A stretch of 64,000 nt of DNA, taken from positions 248,001-312,000 of the forward strand of contig CAMFIE010000002.1 of NCBI GenBank assembly GCA_945952315.1. The letters are read 5' to 3'. A program made the position numbers and the translations under genes. Below, piece after piece: positions 52,347-61,285 of this stretch. The notes beneath the pieces were generated by a model. That model was given only the letters and a program-made list of their open reading frames with translations, was not told where the DNA came from and did no database searches. Each line of letters begins with the position of its first letter. Position 1 is the stretch's first letter. The stretch comes from an uncultured Rhizobium sp. GTDB taxonomy: Bacteria; Pseudomonadota; Alphaproteobacteria; Rhizobiales; Rhizobiaceae.

Positions 52347-53437
52347 GCATGCGCCCCCGCCCGCGTCGGCACCTCGTCGGTCAGCACCACGGCATGATCG
52401 GCATCGAAATTCGCGAAGAGCTTTGCGCCGCGCTCCGGCACCTGCGTCTGGCCATCGTTGCGCGCCTGCGAGATGATCTCGCGGCCCGCGCCATCCACCG
52501 TCATGATCGAGATGAAATTGCCTTCGAAGGCAATGTCGGTGACGTCGACCGGAATGGCATTCTCCGATCCTGCGGCCGCATCGAGCCGCACATGTTCCGG
52601 CCTGATATAGAGCTTCGAGCTGGTGGCAGCGCCCGGCCCGAGCCGGGCCCTGAAGGTGCCGTTTTCGGTGACGAAATCGGCACGCCCGTCTGCAGCATTG
52701 GCCACGGAACCAGAAAGGATATTGTTCTCGCCCACGAAGGAAGCGACGAAGCCGTTTGCGGGATTGTCATAGATCTCGCGCGGACTTGCCACCTGCTGCA
52801 GCTTGCCATGCGACATGACGGCAACCTTGTCGGACATGGCAAGCGCCTCGCCCTGATCGTGGGTGATGTAGATGAAGGTGACGTTCGTGCGCTTCTGGAT
52901 GGCGCGCAGCTCGGCGCGCATATGCTGGCGCAGCTTCAGATCGAGCGCGGAGAGCGGCTCGTCGAGCAGCATCACGGAAGGTTCGACGGCAAGCGCGCGG
53001 GCGATTGCCACACGCTGCTTCTGGCCACCGGAAAGCTGGCTCACCGATTTGTCGGCGGCATTCGGCAGATCGACAAGCGCGAGCAGCTCTTCGGCCCGCT
53101 TGCGGCGCGCCTTCTTGTCGACGCCGCGCACCTCGAGACCGAAGGCAATGTTTTCCCAGACGGGCATCAGCGGAAACAGCGCGAGATTCTGGAAGATCAG
53201 GGCCGTCGGACGCTGGTTCGGACGCTGGTCGATCACGTCCTTGCCGCCAATGCGGATCACGCCCTTGGTCGGCGAAACGAAGCCCGAGACCATGCGCAGG
53301 ATCGTGGTCTTGCCACAGCCCGATGGACCGAGGAAGGAGAAGAATTCTCCCGCTTCGATGGTGACCGACACATTGTCTACGGCGCGGAAGCTCCCGAATT
53401 CCGCAACCACATTCTCAAGTTCTACACTCGCGCTCAT
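52343..53437 (-). CDS. ABC transporter ATP-binding protein, polyamine type (PotA-like)
   Basis: A 364-residue ATPase of the importer. It has Walker A GPSGCGKTTIL, the Q-loop region ALIFQNLALFPLMPVW, signature LSGGQKQRVAIARAL, Walker B SVMLLDEPLSALD and the switch His in YITHDQGEALAMSD. A C-terminal TOBE_2 domain (about 275-355) is typical of the PotA/FbpC group. It energises uptake through the two downstream permeases. It is preceded by a hairpin after the binding-protein gene, which probably lowers its expression relative to that gene. Confidence 0.95.
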   Translation of the reverse strand: MSASVELENVVAEFGSFRAVDNVSVTIEAGEFFSFLGPSGCGKTTILRMVSGFVSPTKGVIRIGGKDVIDQRPNQRPTALIFQNLALFPLMPVWENIAFGLEVRGVDKKARRKRAEELLALVDLPNAADKSVSQLSGGQKQRVAIARALAVEPSVMLLDEPLSALDLKLRQHMRAELRAIQKRTNVTFIYITHDQGEALAMSDKVAVMSHGKLQQVASPREIYDNPANGFVASFVGENNILSGSVANAADGRADFVTENGTFRARLGPGAATSSKLYIRPEHVRLDAAAGSENAIPVDVTDIAFEGNFISIMTVDGAGREIISQARNDGQTQVPERGAKLFANFDADHAVVLTDEVPTRAGAHA

Positions 53438-53502
53438 GAGCTTTGATACTGCCCCTCTTGGTGCCTTTGCGGCTTATTCTGATTGTTACTGGACCCACGG
53501 AT

Positions 53503-53531
53503 GAAAACCGCCGGAGGTTGCCCCCCGGCGG
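53503..53531 (-). terminator. Intra-operon hairpin after the binding-protein gene
   Basis: CCGCCGG (minus strand) pairs with CCGGCGG and is followed by TTTTC. It lies between the binding-protein and ATPase genes and probably acts as a partial terminator or 3' stabiliser, giving more binding protein than membrane subunits. Confidence 0.6.
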
Positions 53532-53545
53532 AAAGGAGCTGATGA

Positions 53546-54676
53546 TCAGGCGGCCTTGTACTTGTCGGCATATTCGCCGCGCTTGGACAGGAACCAGGCG
53601 GCCTGGTCCGGCCACCACCACAGCTTGGAGATCGCGTCGCCGGGGAAGGAGTTCTTGTAGAATTCCACAACGGCCGGATCCATCATGTCGATGCCGCCCT
53701 TGCCAACCGGGTTGGACGAGAAGGCCGTTGCCCAGAGCGAGGAGCCTTCGGCACCCGAAACCCACTTGGCAAACTCGTGCGCCTGCTCGACATTCTTGGC
53801 GTTGGACATGAGCACGAGGCCCTGGTTCCAGGCGATGCCGCCTTCCTTCGGAGGCAGGTAGCCGAAGCCTTCCTTGCGCAGGTTGAAGCCGGTGGAATCC
53901 CAGCACTGGCCGAGAACCGCGCCATTGGTGCGGAAGGCGCCCTGTGCCTCGTTTTCGCCGCTCCAGAACTGCACGACATTGCCCTTGAGCTTGATGGCTT
54001 CTGCGAGCGCGATGTCCCACAGTTCCTTCATGGTCGCTTCGTCCTTGTAGCCGTCAATCCACGGCTTCGGCAGCTTGCCTTCCGAATCCAGCCAGCGGCC
54101 CATGGCAGCCAGCGCAGAGTGCGGACGCAGCGTCACCTGGATATCCTGGTTGAACAGGTCGCCCAGCGACAGCTTGCCGTATTCGGTCGGGAATTCGGTC
54201 TTGTTGTAGACGAAGGCTTCCGTGCCCCAGACGGACGGCACGAACATGCGCTTGCCGTCGATGGTGGCGCGCTCACCGGCGGAACCGTCAGCCAGACCCG
54301 AGACATAGTTGTCGATGGTCAGCTTGTTGGTGTCCCAGCCCTGCAGCAGGCCGTTCGATGCCCAGGCGGACACACGGTCCAGCGTCGGCTCGACCACGTC
54401 CATGGTCGCGGTCTGCAGCGAAAGCTTCGCCTGCGCGAACATGGTGTCCTGATCGGGCTGTTCGGTGAAGTTCACCTTGATGCCGGTTGCCTTCGTGAAG
54501 GCCGGAAACACCTTCTCCGCCATGCCCGGATAGCCGGACCAGCCGGTGAAGTTCAGCTCGCCCGAAGAGGCGAGTGCGCCGGACGAAATGATCGCCGGAG
54601 CTGCCAGAAGGCCTGCGCCTGCAACCGACGTGCGAAGAAACGTGCGGCGGCTGAGCGCGATGTCGTAGATTTTCAT
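53546..54676 (-). CDS. Extracellular solute-binding protein, polyamine type, Tat-exported
   Basis: A 376-residue periplasmic binding protein. The N-terminus has a twin-arginine signal (SRRTFLRTSVAGAGLLAAPA), suggesting Tat export. The mature part follows the SBP_bac_8/PotD pattern: LNFTGWSGYPGMAEKVFPAF, FVPSVWGTEAFVYNK, GIAWNQGLVLMSNAKN. Members bind spermidine, putrescine or related amines and amino-acid derivatives. The next gene upstream on the same strand is a ureohydrolase, which also points to guanidino or polyamine compounds. Start 54676 has GGGAG upstream; the short extension to 54691 is not needed. Confidence 0.93.
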   Translation of the reverse strand: MKIYDIALSRRTFLRTSVAGAGLLAAPAIISSGALASSGELNFTGWSGYPGMAEKVFPAFTKATGIKVNFTEQPDQDTMFAQAKLSLQTATMDVVEPTLDRVSAWASNGLLQGWDTNKLTIDNYVSGLADGSAGERATIDGKRMFVPSVWGTEAFVYNKTEFPTEYGKLSLGDLFNQDIQVTLRPHSALAAMGRWLDSEGKLPKPWIDGYKDEATMKELWDIALAEAIKLKGNVVQFWSGENEAQGAFRTNGAVLGQCWDSTGFNLRKEGFGYLPPKEGGIAWNQGLVLMSNAKNVEQAHEFAKWVSGAEGSSLWATAFSSNPVGKGGIDMMDPAVVEFYKNSFPGDAISKLWWWPDQAAWFLSKRGEYADKYKAA

Positions 54677-54866
54677 GGTAGTCGCTCCCAATGGTTGGAT
54701 CGATTGTTCCTCATTGCGACCGGTAGGCCCGGTTCTCGTTGGCTTTTTATAGTTATCGCCGAGTCATAAGACCTGCGAAAATCAAGAATGTCCATAAGGC
54801 AGCGCTTGTGGGTAAAATTATTTTCCCGGTTCGCTCTGCTTTCGAATGGCTTTCCTTCCGTTGCGA

Positions 54867-55835
54867 TTAGCGGCGAAGCGCGGGGCTGCCCGCCAGAATG
54901 CAGAGAAGTTCGAACATCACCGTGACCCCGAGAAAGGCCGTGCCGCCGGACGGGTCGAACGGCGGGGAAACCTCGACCATATCCGCACCCACCACATTCA
55001 CGCCTTTCAGTTCGCGCACCACCTGCAGCGCCTGAAAGCTGTTCGGGCCGCCGATTTCCGGTGTTCCGGTTCCCGGAGCAAAGGCCGGATCGATGAAATC
55101 GATGTCATAGCTCACATAGGTCTCGCCAGAGCCTGCGATTGCGCGGGCTTCAGCCATCACATCGGCAACCCCGCGCGCATGGAAATCCTCGATGGGGATC
55201 ACCGTAATCCCCACCGCGCGGGCGAAGTCACGGTCCTCGGTGTCATAGGCAGGGCCGCGGATGCCGATCATGCAGACGCGCTTCGGATCGAGCAGTCCCT
55301 CTTCGACCGCCCGGCGGAAGGGCGTGCCATGGGTATGTTGAAAGCCGCCGAAATAGGACTGGAAGAGATCCGTATGGCTGTCGAAATGGATCATGCCGAG
55401 CGGCCGGTCTTTCGCGAGCGCCCTGAGGATCGGCAGCGAGCAGAGATGATCGCCGCCGGCGGTCAGCGGCAGGATCGCCTTTTCCCGCACGCGGTTGAAA
55501 AAGCGGGTCATCCGCTCCATGGAGTCCATCAGGTCCGCCGGGTTCGGCGGCACGTCGCCCAGATCGGCACAGCGCGCAAGATCAAAGGGGCGCACACCCG
55601 TTGCCCCATTCTGGTGGCGGATCATGGTGGAATAGTCACGCAATTGCCGCGGCGCATGGCGCGGGCCCGGCCGGTTGGTGGTTCCGCCATCCCAGGGCGC
55701 GCCAATGAGGCCGATCTGCACCTTGCCGATCCGGTCATCGTCCAGCGGTATATGCGGCAGCCGCATGAAGGTCGCAATGCCGGCAAAACGCGGCAGGTCG
55801 ACACCGGATATGGGGCGGAACTCATCATGAGACAT
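54867..55835 (-). CDS. Agmatinase/guanidino-acid hydrolase family protein (ureohydrolase)
   Basis: A 322-residue binuclear-manganese hydrolase that releases urea from a guanidino compound such as agmatine or guanidinobutyrate. Metal ligands are all present: TAGGDHL, IHFDSHTD (Ala of the usual DAHxD replaced by Ser), and YVSYDIDFIDPAFAPGTGT with the two Asp. The length is usual for SpeB-like enzymes. The substrate loop is not assignable, so agmatinase, guanidinobutyrase or guanidinopropionase remain open. It lies 190 bp upstream of the polyamine-type transporter on the same strand, consistent with uptake and breakdown of one compound. GAGGAA precedes the start. Confidence 0.9.
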   Translation of the reverse strand: MSHDEFRPISGVDLPRFAGIATFMRLPHIPLDDDRIGKVQIGLIGAPWDGGTTNRPGPRHAPRQLRDYSTMIRHQNGATGVRPFDLARCADLGDVPPNPADLMDSMERMTRFFNRVREKAILPLTAGGDHLCSLPILRALAKDRPLGMIHFDSHTDLFQSYFGGFQHTHGTPFRRAVEEGLLDPKRVCMIGIRGPAYDTEDRDFARAVGITVIPIEDFHARGVADVMAEARAIAGSGETYVSYDIDFIDPAFAPGTGTPEIGGPNSFQALQVVRELKGVNVVGADMVEVSPPFDPSGGTAFLGVTVMFELLCILAGSPALRR

Positions 55836-56201
55836 GCGGGCATTTCCTCGTTTCGTCCCGCTGCGCAAGGAGAACAGTCCCGGCAGAAGGCCATTCTTTG
55901 CATTCACAACCGAAAGCTATCGGCGGGGTTTTCGCATGGCAACGCGGCTGGGCAACTGGTTCACAGTTTCGATCAATCTGGCATGATACTTTCGTCTAAT
56001 GCGGTGGCCAGATGCATTCCCCATTCCACCTTGGCGCGCGGTCCGGATATTCCGGCCCGGGCAACATTTGCAAAATTCGTTCCAAAGTTAACCTGTGATT
56101 TATGATAATTTGTGTACATGTTCTATTAAGCAGTATGAAACTGTTTGTCGTATGGGGAAAGCGGCTCAGATGCATGAGCGGCATCCTTCGGGCATAATCC
56201 G
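55836..56201. other. 366-bp divergent intergenic region (ureohydrolase / chemoreceptor promoters)
   Basis: No gene is seen. The right half (about 56085-56160) is AT-rich with short hexamers that could be promoter elements for the chemoreceptor; the left half should carry the ureohydrolase promoter. No operator-like repeat stands out. Confidence 0.5.
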
Positions 56202-58070
56202 GTGACACATCTGAAAATTTCGGTACGGCTCTACGGGCTGATTGGGTTTTCCCTTCTGGCCATGGGCGCCGCTCTGCTTTACGCGCTGGTTGAAAGTCAC
56301 GGCCAGATCCTGAGCGAGCGCAAGGCGCTGCTGCGCTCCATCGACGACAGCGCGCTGTCGGTGATCAAGCTTTACGAGAGCGAGGAAAAGGCGGGCACCA
56401 TGACGACGGCCGAGGCGCAGGCTGCCGCGCTGAAGGCGTTGAAGGGTCTGCGCTACGGCGAAAACGGGTATGTCTGGGTCAATGACATGTCGGCCCGCAT
56501 GATCATGCATCCGATCAAGCCGGAACTGGATGGCAAGGATCTCTCTGACATGAAGGATCCGAACGGGATCAAGCTGTTTTCGGAATTTGCCCGCATCGCC
56601 AAGACCGAAGGGCAGGGCTATCTCGCCTATTCCTGGCCAAAGCCGGGGGTAGACAAGCCGGTGGAAAAGCTTTCCCATGTGACCGCCTTTGCGCCCTGGG
56701 GCTGGGTTGTCGGCAACGGCGTCTATATCGATGACATGGAAAGCCGGTTCTGGGGTGGCGAATACCGCGTGCTCGGCATTGCGGCGCTTGCGGCCATCAT
56801 CCTGAGTGCGGGTGCGATTTCCATCATCCGCTCCGTCACGGTGCCGCTGAAGCGTCTTGGCCACGCGATGCACGAAATCGCCGCGGAAAATTTTGCCGCC
56901 GAAGTGGTGGGTCTAGATCGCCGCGACGAGATCGGCGACATGGCCCGGCGTCTGGTCGCCCTGCGCGACAGCGTCAATGACCGGGTGCAGCAGCGCCTCA
57001 AGCAGGCTGAAACCCAGAGCGCGCAGATGGAGCAGGAACGTCACGCCGCCAATCAGGAGCGGCTTGCCCGTGCTGAGGGCCTGCAGGTGGTCATCGACCA
57101 GCTCGGCGCCGGTCTGCAGCGACTTTCCGCCTGCGACATCCGCGAAACCATCGACAGCCCGTTCCAGGGCGAGTTCGAGCAGTTGCGCGACAATTTCAAC
57201 ATTTCGCTCGCCCAGTTCCAGAAGGTGCTGGAAGAGGTGCTGCTGAAAACCCGGCTGGTGGACGAAAACTGCACCGATCTTGCCAAGCAGGCGGATCAAC
57301 TGGCAAGCCGCACCGAACAGCAGGCCGCCGCTCTTGAGGAAACGGCCGCAGCCGTCGAGGAAATCAACGCCAATCTCAAGGCCTCTGTCGAGCGCACCAG
57401 CCATACCCGCGATCATACGGTTGCGATGCGCACAGAGGTCAAGGGTTCGGCCGAGGTTGTGCGCCGCGCGATTTCCGCCATGGAGCGCATCGAGCAGGCC
57501 TCCTCGCGAATTTCCTCGATCACCGGCGTGATTGATGAAATCGCCTTCCAGACCAATCTTCTGGCGCTCAATGCCGGTATCGAGGCCGCGCGCGCCGGGG
57601 AAGCGGGCAAGGGCTTTGCGGTCGTCGCCATGGAAGTGCGCGAGCTTGCCCAGCGTTCGGCCAGTGCCGCCCGCGAGATCAGCGAGCTTATCCTGCAGTC
57701 GAACGATCAGGTGCAGGAAGGGGTGGGTCTGGTGCGGGAAACCGGCACCGCGCTTGAACATATCGATGCGCAGATGACGCAGATGGCTGCCGATGTCGAG
57801 GCAATCGCGATTGCGAGCGCCGAACAGTCGCTTGGCCTCATTCAGGTCAGCCAGTCGATCAATCACATGGACCAGATCACCCAGCAGAATGCCGCGATGG
57901 TGGAGGAATGCACCGCCGCCACCCACGAGCTTGCGGGGCAGGCGAAGGATCTCGCCCAGCTCAGCAACACGTTCAAGCTCAACCGCCGCGCCCGCATCCG
58001 TCCGCCCGGCTCGCGTATCTTCACCGAAGCGGAACGCGAGGCCATGCGGCAGGGCCGCAAGGTTGCCTGA
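56202..58070 (+). CDS. Methyl-accepting chemotaxis protein with single Cache sensor domain
   Basis: A 622-residue receptor. It has an N-terminal membrane helix (LYGLIGFSLLAMGAALLYAL), then a periplasmic sCache_2 domain at about 40-170 (LRYGENGYVWVNDMSARMIM, then YSWPKPGVDKPVEKLSHV). A second helix (VLGIAALAAIILSAGAISII), HAMP (VTVPLKRLGHAMHEIAAENF) and an MCP signalling domain (IEAARAGEAGKGFAVVAMEV, MDQITQQNAAMVEE) follow. sCache_2 receptors usually sense small organic acids. It starts with GTG 56202. The C-terminus ends in a basic tail without a CheR/CheB pentapeptide. A terminator follows. Confidence 0.94.
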   Translation: MTHLKISVRLYGLIGFSLLAMGAALLYALVESHGQILSERKALLRSIDDSALSVIKLYESEEKAGTMTTAEAQAAALKALKGLRYGENGYVWVNDMSARMIMHPIKPELDGKDLSDMKDPNGIKLFSEFARIAKTEGQGYLAYSWPKPGVDKPVEKLSHVTAFAPWGWVVGNGVYIDDMESRFWGGEYRVLGIAALAAIILSAGAISIIRSVTVPLKRLGHAMHEIAAENFAAEVVGLDRRDEIGDMARRLVALRDSVNDRVQQRLKQAETQSAQMEQERHAANQERLARAEGLQVVIDQLGAGLQRLSACDIRETIDSPFQGEFEQLRDNFNISLAQFQKVLEEVLLKTRLVDENCTDLAKQADQLASRTEQQAAALEETAAAVEEINANLKASVERTSHTRDHTVAMRTEVKGSAEVVRRAISAMERIEQASSRISSITGVIDEIAFQTNLLALNAGIEAARAGEAGKGFAVVAMEVRELAQRSASAAREISELILQSNDQVQEGVGLVRETGTALEHIDAQMTQMAADVEAIAIASAEQSLGLIQVSQSINHMDQITQQNAAMVEECTAATHELAGQAKDLAQLSNTFKLNRRARIRPPGSRIFTEAEREAMRQGRKVA

Positions 58071-58078
58071 TTGAAGGG

Positions 58079-58104
58079 AAAGGGCCGGAGCGATCCGGCC
58101 CTTT
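58079..58104. terminator. Bidirectional terminator between chemoreceptor and GNAT gene
   Basis: AAAGGGCCGG-AGCGAT-CCGGCCCTTT, perfect 10-bp stem with A/T flanks, between two convergent stops. Confidence 0.92.
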
Positions 58105-58110
58105 CTGTTA

Positions 58111-58833
58111 CTAGCGGTCGCGAACCAGCCTGTAGCTGGCCGTTTCCGGTTCGAAATCACGGATCACGAATCCTTCGGAGAAAGCCGTCTCGAAGGTGAG
58201 GCGTGAGGAAAGGCGAAGCGCGGTTGCCTGCTCCGGATCATCGGTCAGCAGCCGGTCGAAATCGGTCGGGATTGCAATCTCCCGGGTCTCGTATCGCGAA
58301 AGATCGAGCGGTGCGCGGTTTCCCTCCGCCCGCATCCGCGCCGTGTCGCTGTCAAGTCGCCAGTCCACCTGCAGCCGGTCGGAAGGCGCGCCCTTGTTGA
58401 TCCCTTCCATCTCGCCGTAATAGTCGCGCAGATAGGTGGCGCTCCCGGCACCCAGCACGCGGATATTGAGGCTCGCATTGGTGATCCGCAGCGGATCATA
58501 GGTCCAGCGGATCGTGGTGATGCCGTTTTCGAGGCACCAGCGGCGCTGATAGCGCTTCAGGCCGACGCCAAGGCCGAGCCCGCGCGCCTTCGAAAGCACC
58601 GCAAGCCTGTGCGAGTGCTGCACCTTCGGGTCGCGGGTCGGAAAGCCGAAGACATAGCCAAGCAGCTCGCCCTCGACGAAAGCGCCGCCCACCAGTCCGC
58701 CCTCATGCTGGATCACCATCATCAGGTCGAAAGGGTCTTCCTTGTCGCCATCGCCCCAGACGGCCCGCTGCAGCGCCTCGGCCGCCTTGAATTCGGAAAT
58801 GCCGGCAAGCGGCCGGTAGATGACCGCACTCAT
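58111..58833 (-). CDS. GNAT acyltransferase, partner of the enolase-superfamily racemase (COG3375-like)
   Basis: A 240-residue GNAT enzyme. It has an N-terminal half with [20 protein letters not shown] and [15 protein letters not shown], the acyl-CoA-binding turn [19 protein letters not shown], then [20 protein letters not shown] and a C-terminal beta region. This long GNAT subtype is typically encoded next to an N-acylamino-acid racemase and succinylates or acetylates a D-amino acid in the known racemase pathway. The start at 58833 overlaps the racemase-like stop by 4 bp. The acyl donor and amino acid are not readable. Confidence 0.85.
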   Translation of the reverse strand: MSAVIYRPLAGISEFKAAEALQRAVWGDGDKEDPFDLMMVIQHEGGLVGGAFVEGELLGYVFGFPTRDPKVQHSHRLAVLSKARGLGLGVGLKRYQRRWCLENGITTIRWTYDPLRITNASLNIRVLGAGSATYLRDYYGEMEGINKGAPSDRLQVDWRLDSDTARMRAEGNRAPLDLSRYETREIAIPTDFDRLLTDDPEQATALRLSSRLTFETAFSEGFVIRDFEPETASYRLVRDR

Positions 58834-59972
58834 CCGCCGAAGCTTTCGGAGGAAAGCGTGATCGTCTCGATGAAATCCCGGTCGAGCGAGACACCGATCC
58901 CGGGTCCGTTGAGCGGCACGGCCATGCGGCCATCCACCGCTTCCAGCTTCTCGACGATCAGATCGCGGGCGAAATAGCGGCTGGCGGAGGACGTATCCCC
59001 CGGCTTGCAGAAATTCGGCAGGGTGGAAAGGTGGATATTGTGGGCGCGGCCGATGCCCGATTCCAGCATGCCGCCACACCAGACGGGAATGTCGAAGGCG
59101 GCGCAGAGATCGTGGATGCGCATGGATTCGAGATAGCCGCCGACGCGTCCCACCTTGATATTGATCACCCGGCCCGCATCGATCTGCAGCGCCTTGCGCA
59201 CATCGCGCACGCCGCGCAGGCTCTCGTCCAGACAGATCGGCGTCTCGATCCGCTTCTGCAGCGTCGCATGGTCGTGAATGTCGTTCCAGGCGAGCGGCTG
59301 CTCGATATAGTCGATATTGAACGGATCAAGCGCCTTCAGCACCTTGGTATCTGCCAGCGTATAGGCACTGTTGGCATCGACACTCAGCGCAATGTCCGGG
59401 AAATGCTTACGCACGGCCGAGACGAGTGCCACATCATGGCCGGGCTTGATCTTCAGCTTGATGCGCTTGTAGCCCTGTTCCACATGGCTGCGCACCCGCT
59501 CGACCGTATCGCCGATCGTGCCGATGCCGAGCGATACGCCGACATCAATCGCCTCGCCGGAACCGCCGAGAAGGGTCTTCAGCGGCAGGTTCAGCACCTT
59601 TGCCCAGAGATCGAAGAAGGCCATTTCCACCATGGCCTTGGTCATGTAATGGCCGCGCCAGGGGGTGAGCAGCGGCTCCAGCGCCTGCGGATTTTCGAAG
59701 CTTGCGCCCACCACCTGCGGCAGAAGCACATTGCGCAGCATCATCATCGCGCCGGGGATCTGCTCGTCGAGATAATCCGGCAGCGGGTCCATCACGCCTT
59801 CGGCATAGCCTTCCAGCCCGTTGCTCCGGAGCGTGAGCAGCGGAATGACCTTTTCATGCATCGTTCCGGTGGAAATGGTGAAGGGGGTGAGGAGCGGCAA
59901 GCGCACCAGCCGAAGCTCGGCACTGTCGATGCGGATTGCGCCAAAGGGCTTGGCAAGGCTCTGGGCCGACAT
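58830..59972 (-). CDS. Enolase-superfamily protein, N-acylamino-acid racemase / OSBS type
   Basis: A 380-residue enzyme of the muconate-lactonising subgroup. Catalytic Lys pair in RIKLKIKPG, metal-binding Asp in LSVDANSAY, Glu in YIEQPLAW, Asp/Glu in CLDESLRG, second catalytic Lys in [15 protein letters not shown], and [13 protein letters not shown] closing the barrel. This set is shared by o-succinylbenzoate synthases and N-succinylamino-acid racemases. Coupling to a GNAT and neighbouring amino-acid dehydrogenase favours the racemase role; no menaquinone genes are near. It is transcribed after the dehydrogenase-like gene with a 93-bp gap. Confidence 0.88.
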   Translation of the reverse strand: MSAQSLAKPFGAIRIDSAELRLVRLPLLTPFTISTGTMHEKVIPLLTLRSNGLEGYAEGVMDPLPDYLDEQIPGAMMMLRNVLLPQVVGASFENPQALEPLLTPWRGHYMTKAMVEMAFFDLWAKVLNLPLKTLLGGSGEAIDVGVSLGIGTIGDTVERVRSHVEQGYKRIKLKIKPGHDVALVSAVRKHFPDIALSVDANSAYTLADTKVLKALDPFNIDYIEQPLAWNDIHDHATLQKRIETPICLDESLRGVRDVRKALQIDAGRVINIKVGRVGGYLESMRIHDLCAAFDIPVWCGGMLESGIGRAHNIHLSTLPNFCKPGDTSSASRYFARDLIVEKLEAVDGRMAVPLNGPGIGVSLDRDFIETITLSSESFGG

Positions 59973-60065
59973 GTCTTTCTCCCGTTCTTTGAGCGAACAG
60001 TCGCGTCAGCCGTCATTTGAACCGGGCGGATTGCAAAATCAACCCGCCCGGTCGAGGCATGAAAA

Positions 60066-61169
60066 TCAGGCGGCGCGGACCATCTCGCCGTTATGGGCGG
60101 CATAGTAGCGGCCGAAACGGTTGGCGAGGAACCGGTCGAGATTGATCTCTTCCTGATGCACGAAGCCTTCGGCCTTCAGCGTGCCGTCGGCCAGCATGTC
60201 GAGCACGGCGCAGATGCTGCCGGCCGTGGTGATCTGGATCGCGCTTTGCATTTCGCCGGCGACCACTTCACCATAGACCTTGCGGGCATAGGTTTCCTGG
60301 ATCAGGCGGTTTTCCTTCCAGCCGCAGACGGTGACGAAGATGATGACCACGTCCTGAACGGTGGAGGGCAGGGCATTTTCGAGAATGTCCTTCAGCACGT
60401 CGCGGCGGCTCGCAAGGCCGAGATCGTTGAGCAGCGCCTTCATGATCGCCGCATGGCCGGGATAGCGGATGGTGCGGTAGTTCAGCGTGCGCACCTTGCC
60501 CTTCAGCGTTTCGCAGAGCGTGCCGAGGCCGCCCGAGGTGTTGAAGGCCTCATAGGTGACGCCGTCGATGGAAAATTCCTCGCGCTCTTCCAGCGCCGGA
60601 ACTTCCGTCAGCTCGCCATTCACGATCGCCTCGCAGGGCTCGATATATTCGTTGATGACGCCGTCCGTGCTCCAGGTGAGATTGTAGTTCAGTGCATTCG
60701 ACGGATAGACGGGAAGGGCGCCAACGCGCATGCGCACGCTGTCCAGCCGGTCGAAACGCTTGGAAAGGTCGTTCGCGACAATCGAGATGAAGCCCGGAGC
60801 AAGGCCGCATTGCGGAATGAAGGCGGTCTTGGCGCTCGCGGCAATCCGCTTCACTTCCCGTGTGGAGGCGACATCTTCGGTCAGGTCGAGATAATGCACG
60901 CCGACGCGGCCTGCGGCTTCCGCGATGGTGACGGTCAGATGGAAGGGAACCGCGCTCAGGACCGCAAAGGCGCCCTTCAGGATGTCGTCCAGCGTGCCCG
61001 GCTGCTTGATGTCAGCCGCAATGGTGGAAACGGCGGGATGGGCTTCGATGCCGGACAGATTGCGCTCCGACTGATCGACCACCACGACCTGATAGTCACC
61101 GCTGTGGCTCAAAAGGCGGGTGATGGTGGCACCGATCTTCCCGGCGCCGACGACAACGATCTTCTTCAT
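60066..61169 (-). CDS. Saccharopine dehydrogenase-family protein, lysine 6-dehydrogenase-like
   Basis: A 367-residue NAD(P)-linked oxidoreductase. Rossmann motif KIVVVGAGKIGATITRLL, then VVVVDQSERNLSGIEAH and the active-site segment FIPQCGLAPGFISIVAND. The C-terminal half (AFNTSGGLGTLCETLKGKV, TIRYPGHAAIMKALLNDLGL) is the saccharopine-reductase/lysine-dehydrogenase fold. Family enzymes oxidise the 6-amino group of L-lysine to allysine, a reaction known from Agrobacterium. Saccharopine or carboxynorspermidine dehydrogenase activity cannot be ruled out. AAGGGGA precedes the ATG. A divergent Lrp-type gene and a phased repeat array lie upstream. Confidence 0.85.
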   Translation of the reverse strand: MKKIVVVGAGKIGATITRLLSHSGDYQVVVVDQSERNLSGIEAHPAVSTIAADIKQPGTLDDILKGAFAVLSAVPFHLTVTIAEAAGRVGVHYLDLTEDVASTREVKRIAASAKTAFIPQCGLAPGFISIVANDLSKRFDRLDSVRMRVGALPVYPSNALNYNLTWSTDGVINEYIEPCEAIVNGELTEVPALEEREEFSIDGVTYEAFNTSGGLGTLCETLKGKVRTLNYRTIRYPGHAAIMKALLNDLGLASRRDVLKDILENALPSTVQDVVIIFVTVCGWKENRLIQETYARKVYGEVVAGEMQSAIQITTAGSICAVLDMLADGTLKAEGFVHQEEINLDRFLANRFGRYYAAHNGEMVRAA

Positions 61170-61227
61170 GGCAATTCCCCTTGAAAATGTTTGCAGACTT
61201 GTATTTTCCCAAAACGCACCGTTGATT

Positions 61228-61285
61228 TGAAGCGTCGAAACGCACAATATGAAGTATCGAAACAGGCAAAACGGTGTATCAAGTT
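61228..61285. promoter_or_regulatory. 22-bp-phased repeat array between the dehydrogenase and lrp genes
   Basis: TGAAGCGTCGAAAC (61228-61241) and TGAAGTATCGAAAC (61250-61263) are direct repeats with starts exactly 22 bp apart. A degenerate third copy with the same GTATC core lies at 61272-61285, again at 22 bp. The gap also contains CGCACCGTT near 61215 and AACGGTG near 61270 as an outer inverted pair. It fits an Lrp/AsnC operator on one face of the helix; the binding protein is inferred from position. Confidence 0.6.

Noticed and set aside
55969-56000. Sigma-54-like promoter (TGGCAT-N5-TTTC) before the Cache chemoreceptor
   Set aside because: The -12 GC element is missing, and the site is more than 200 bp from the start codon.
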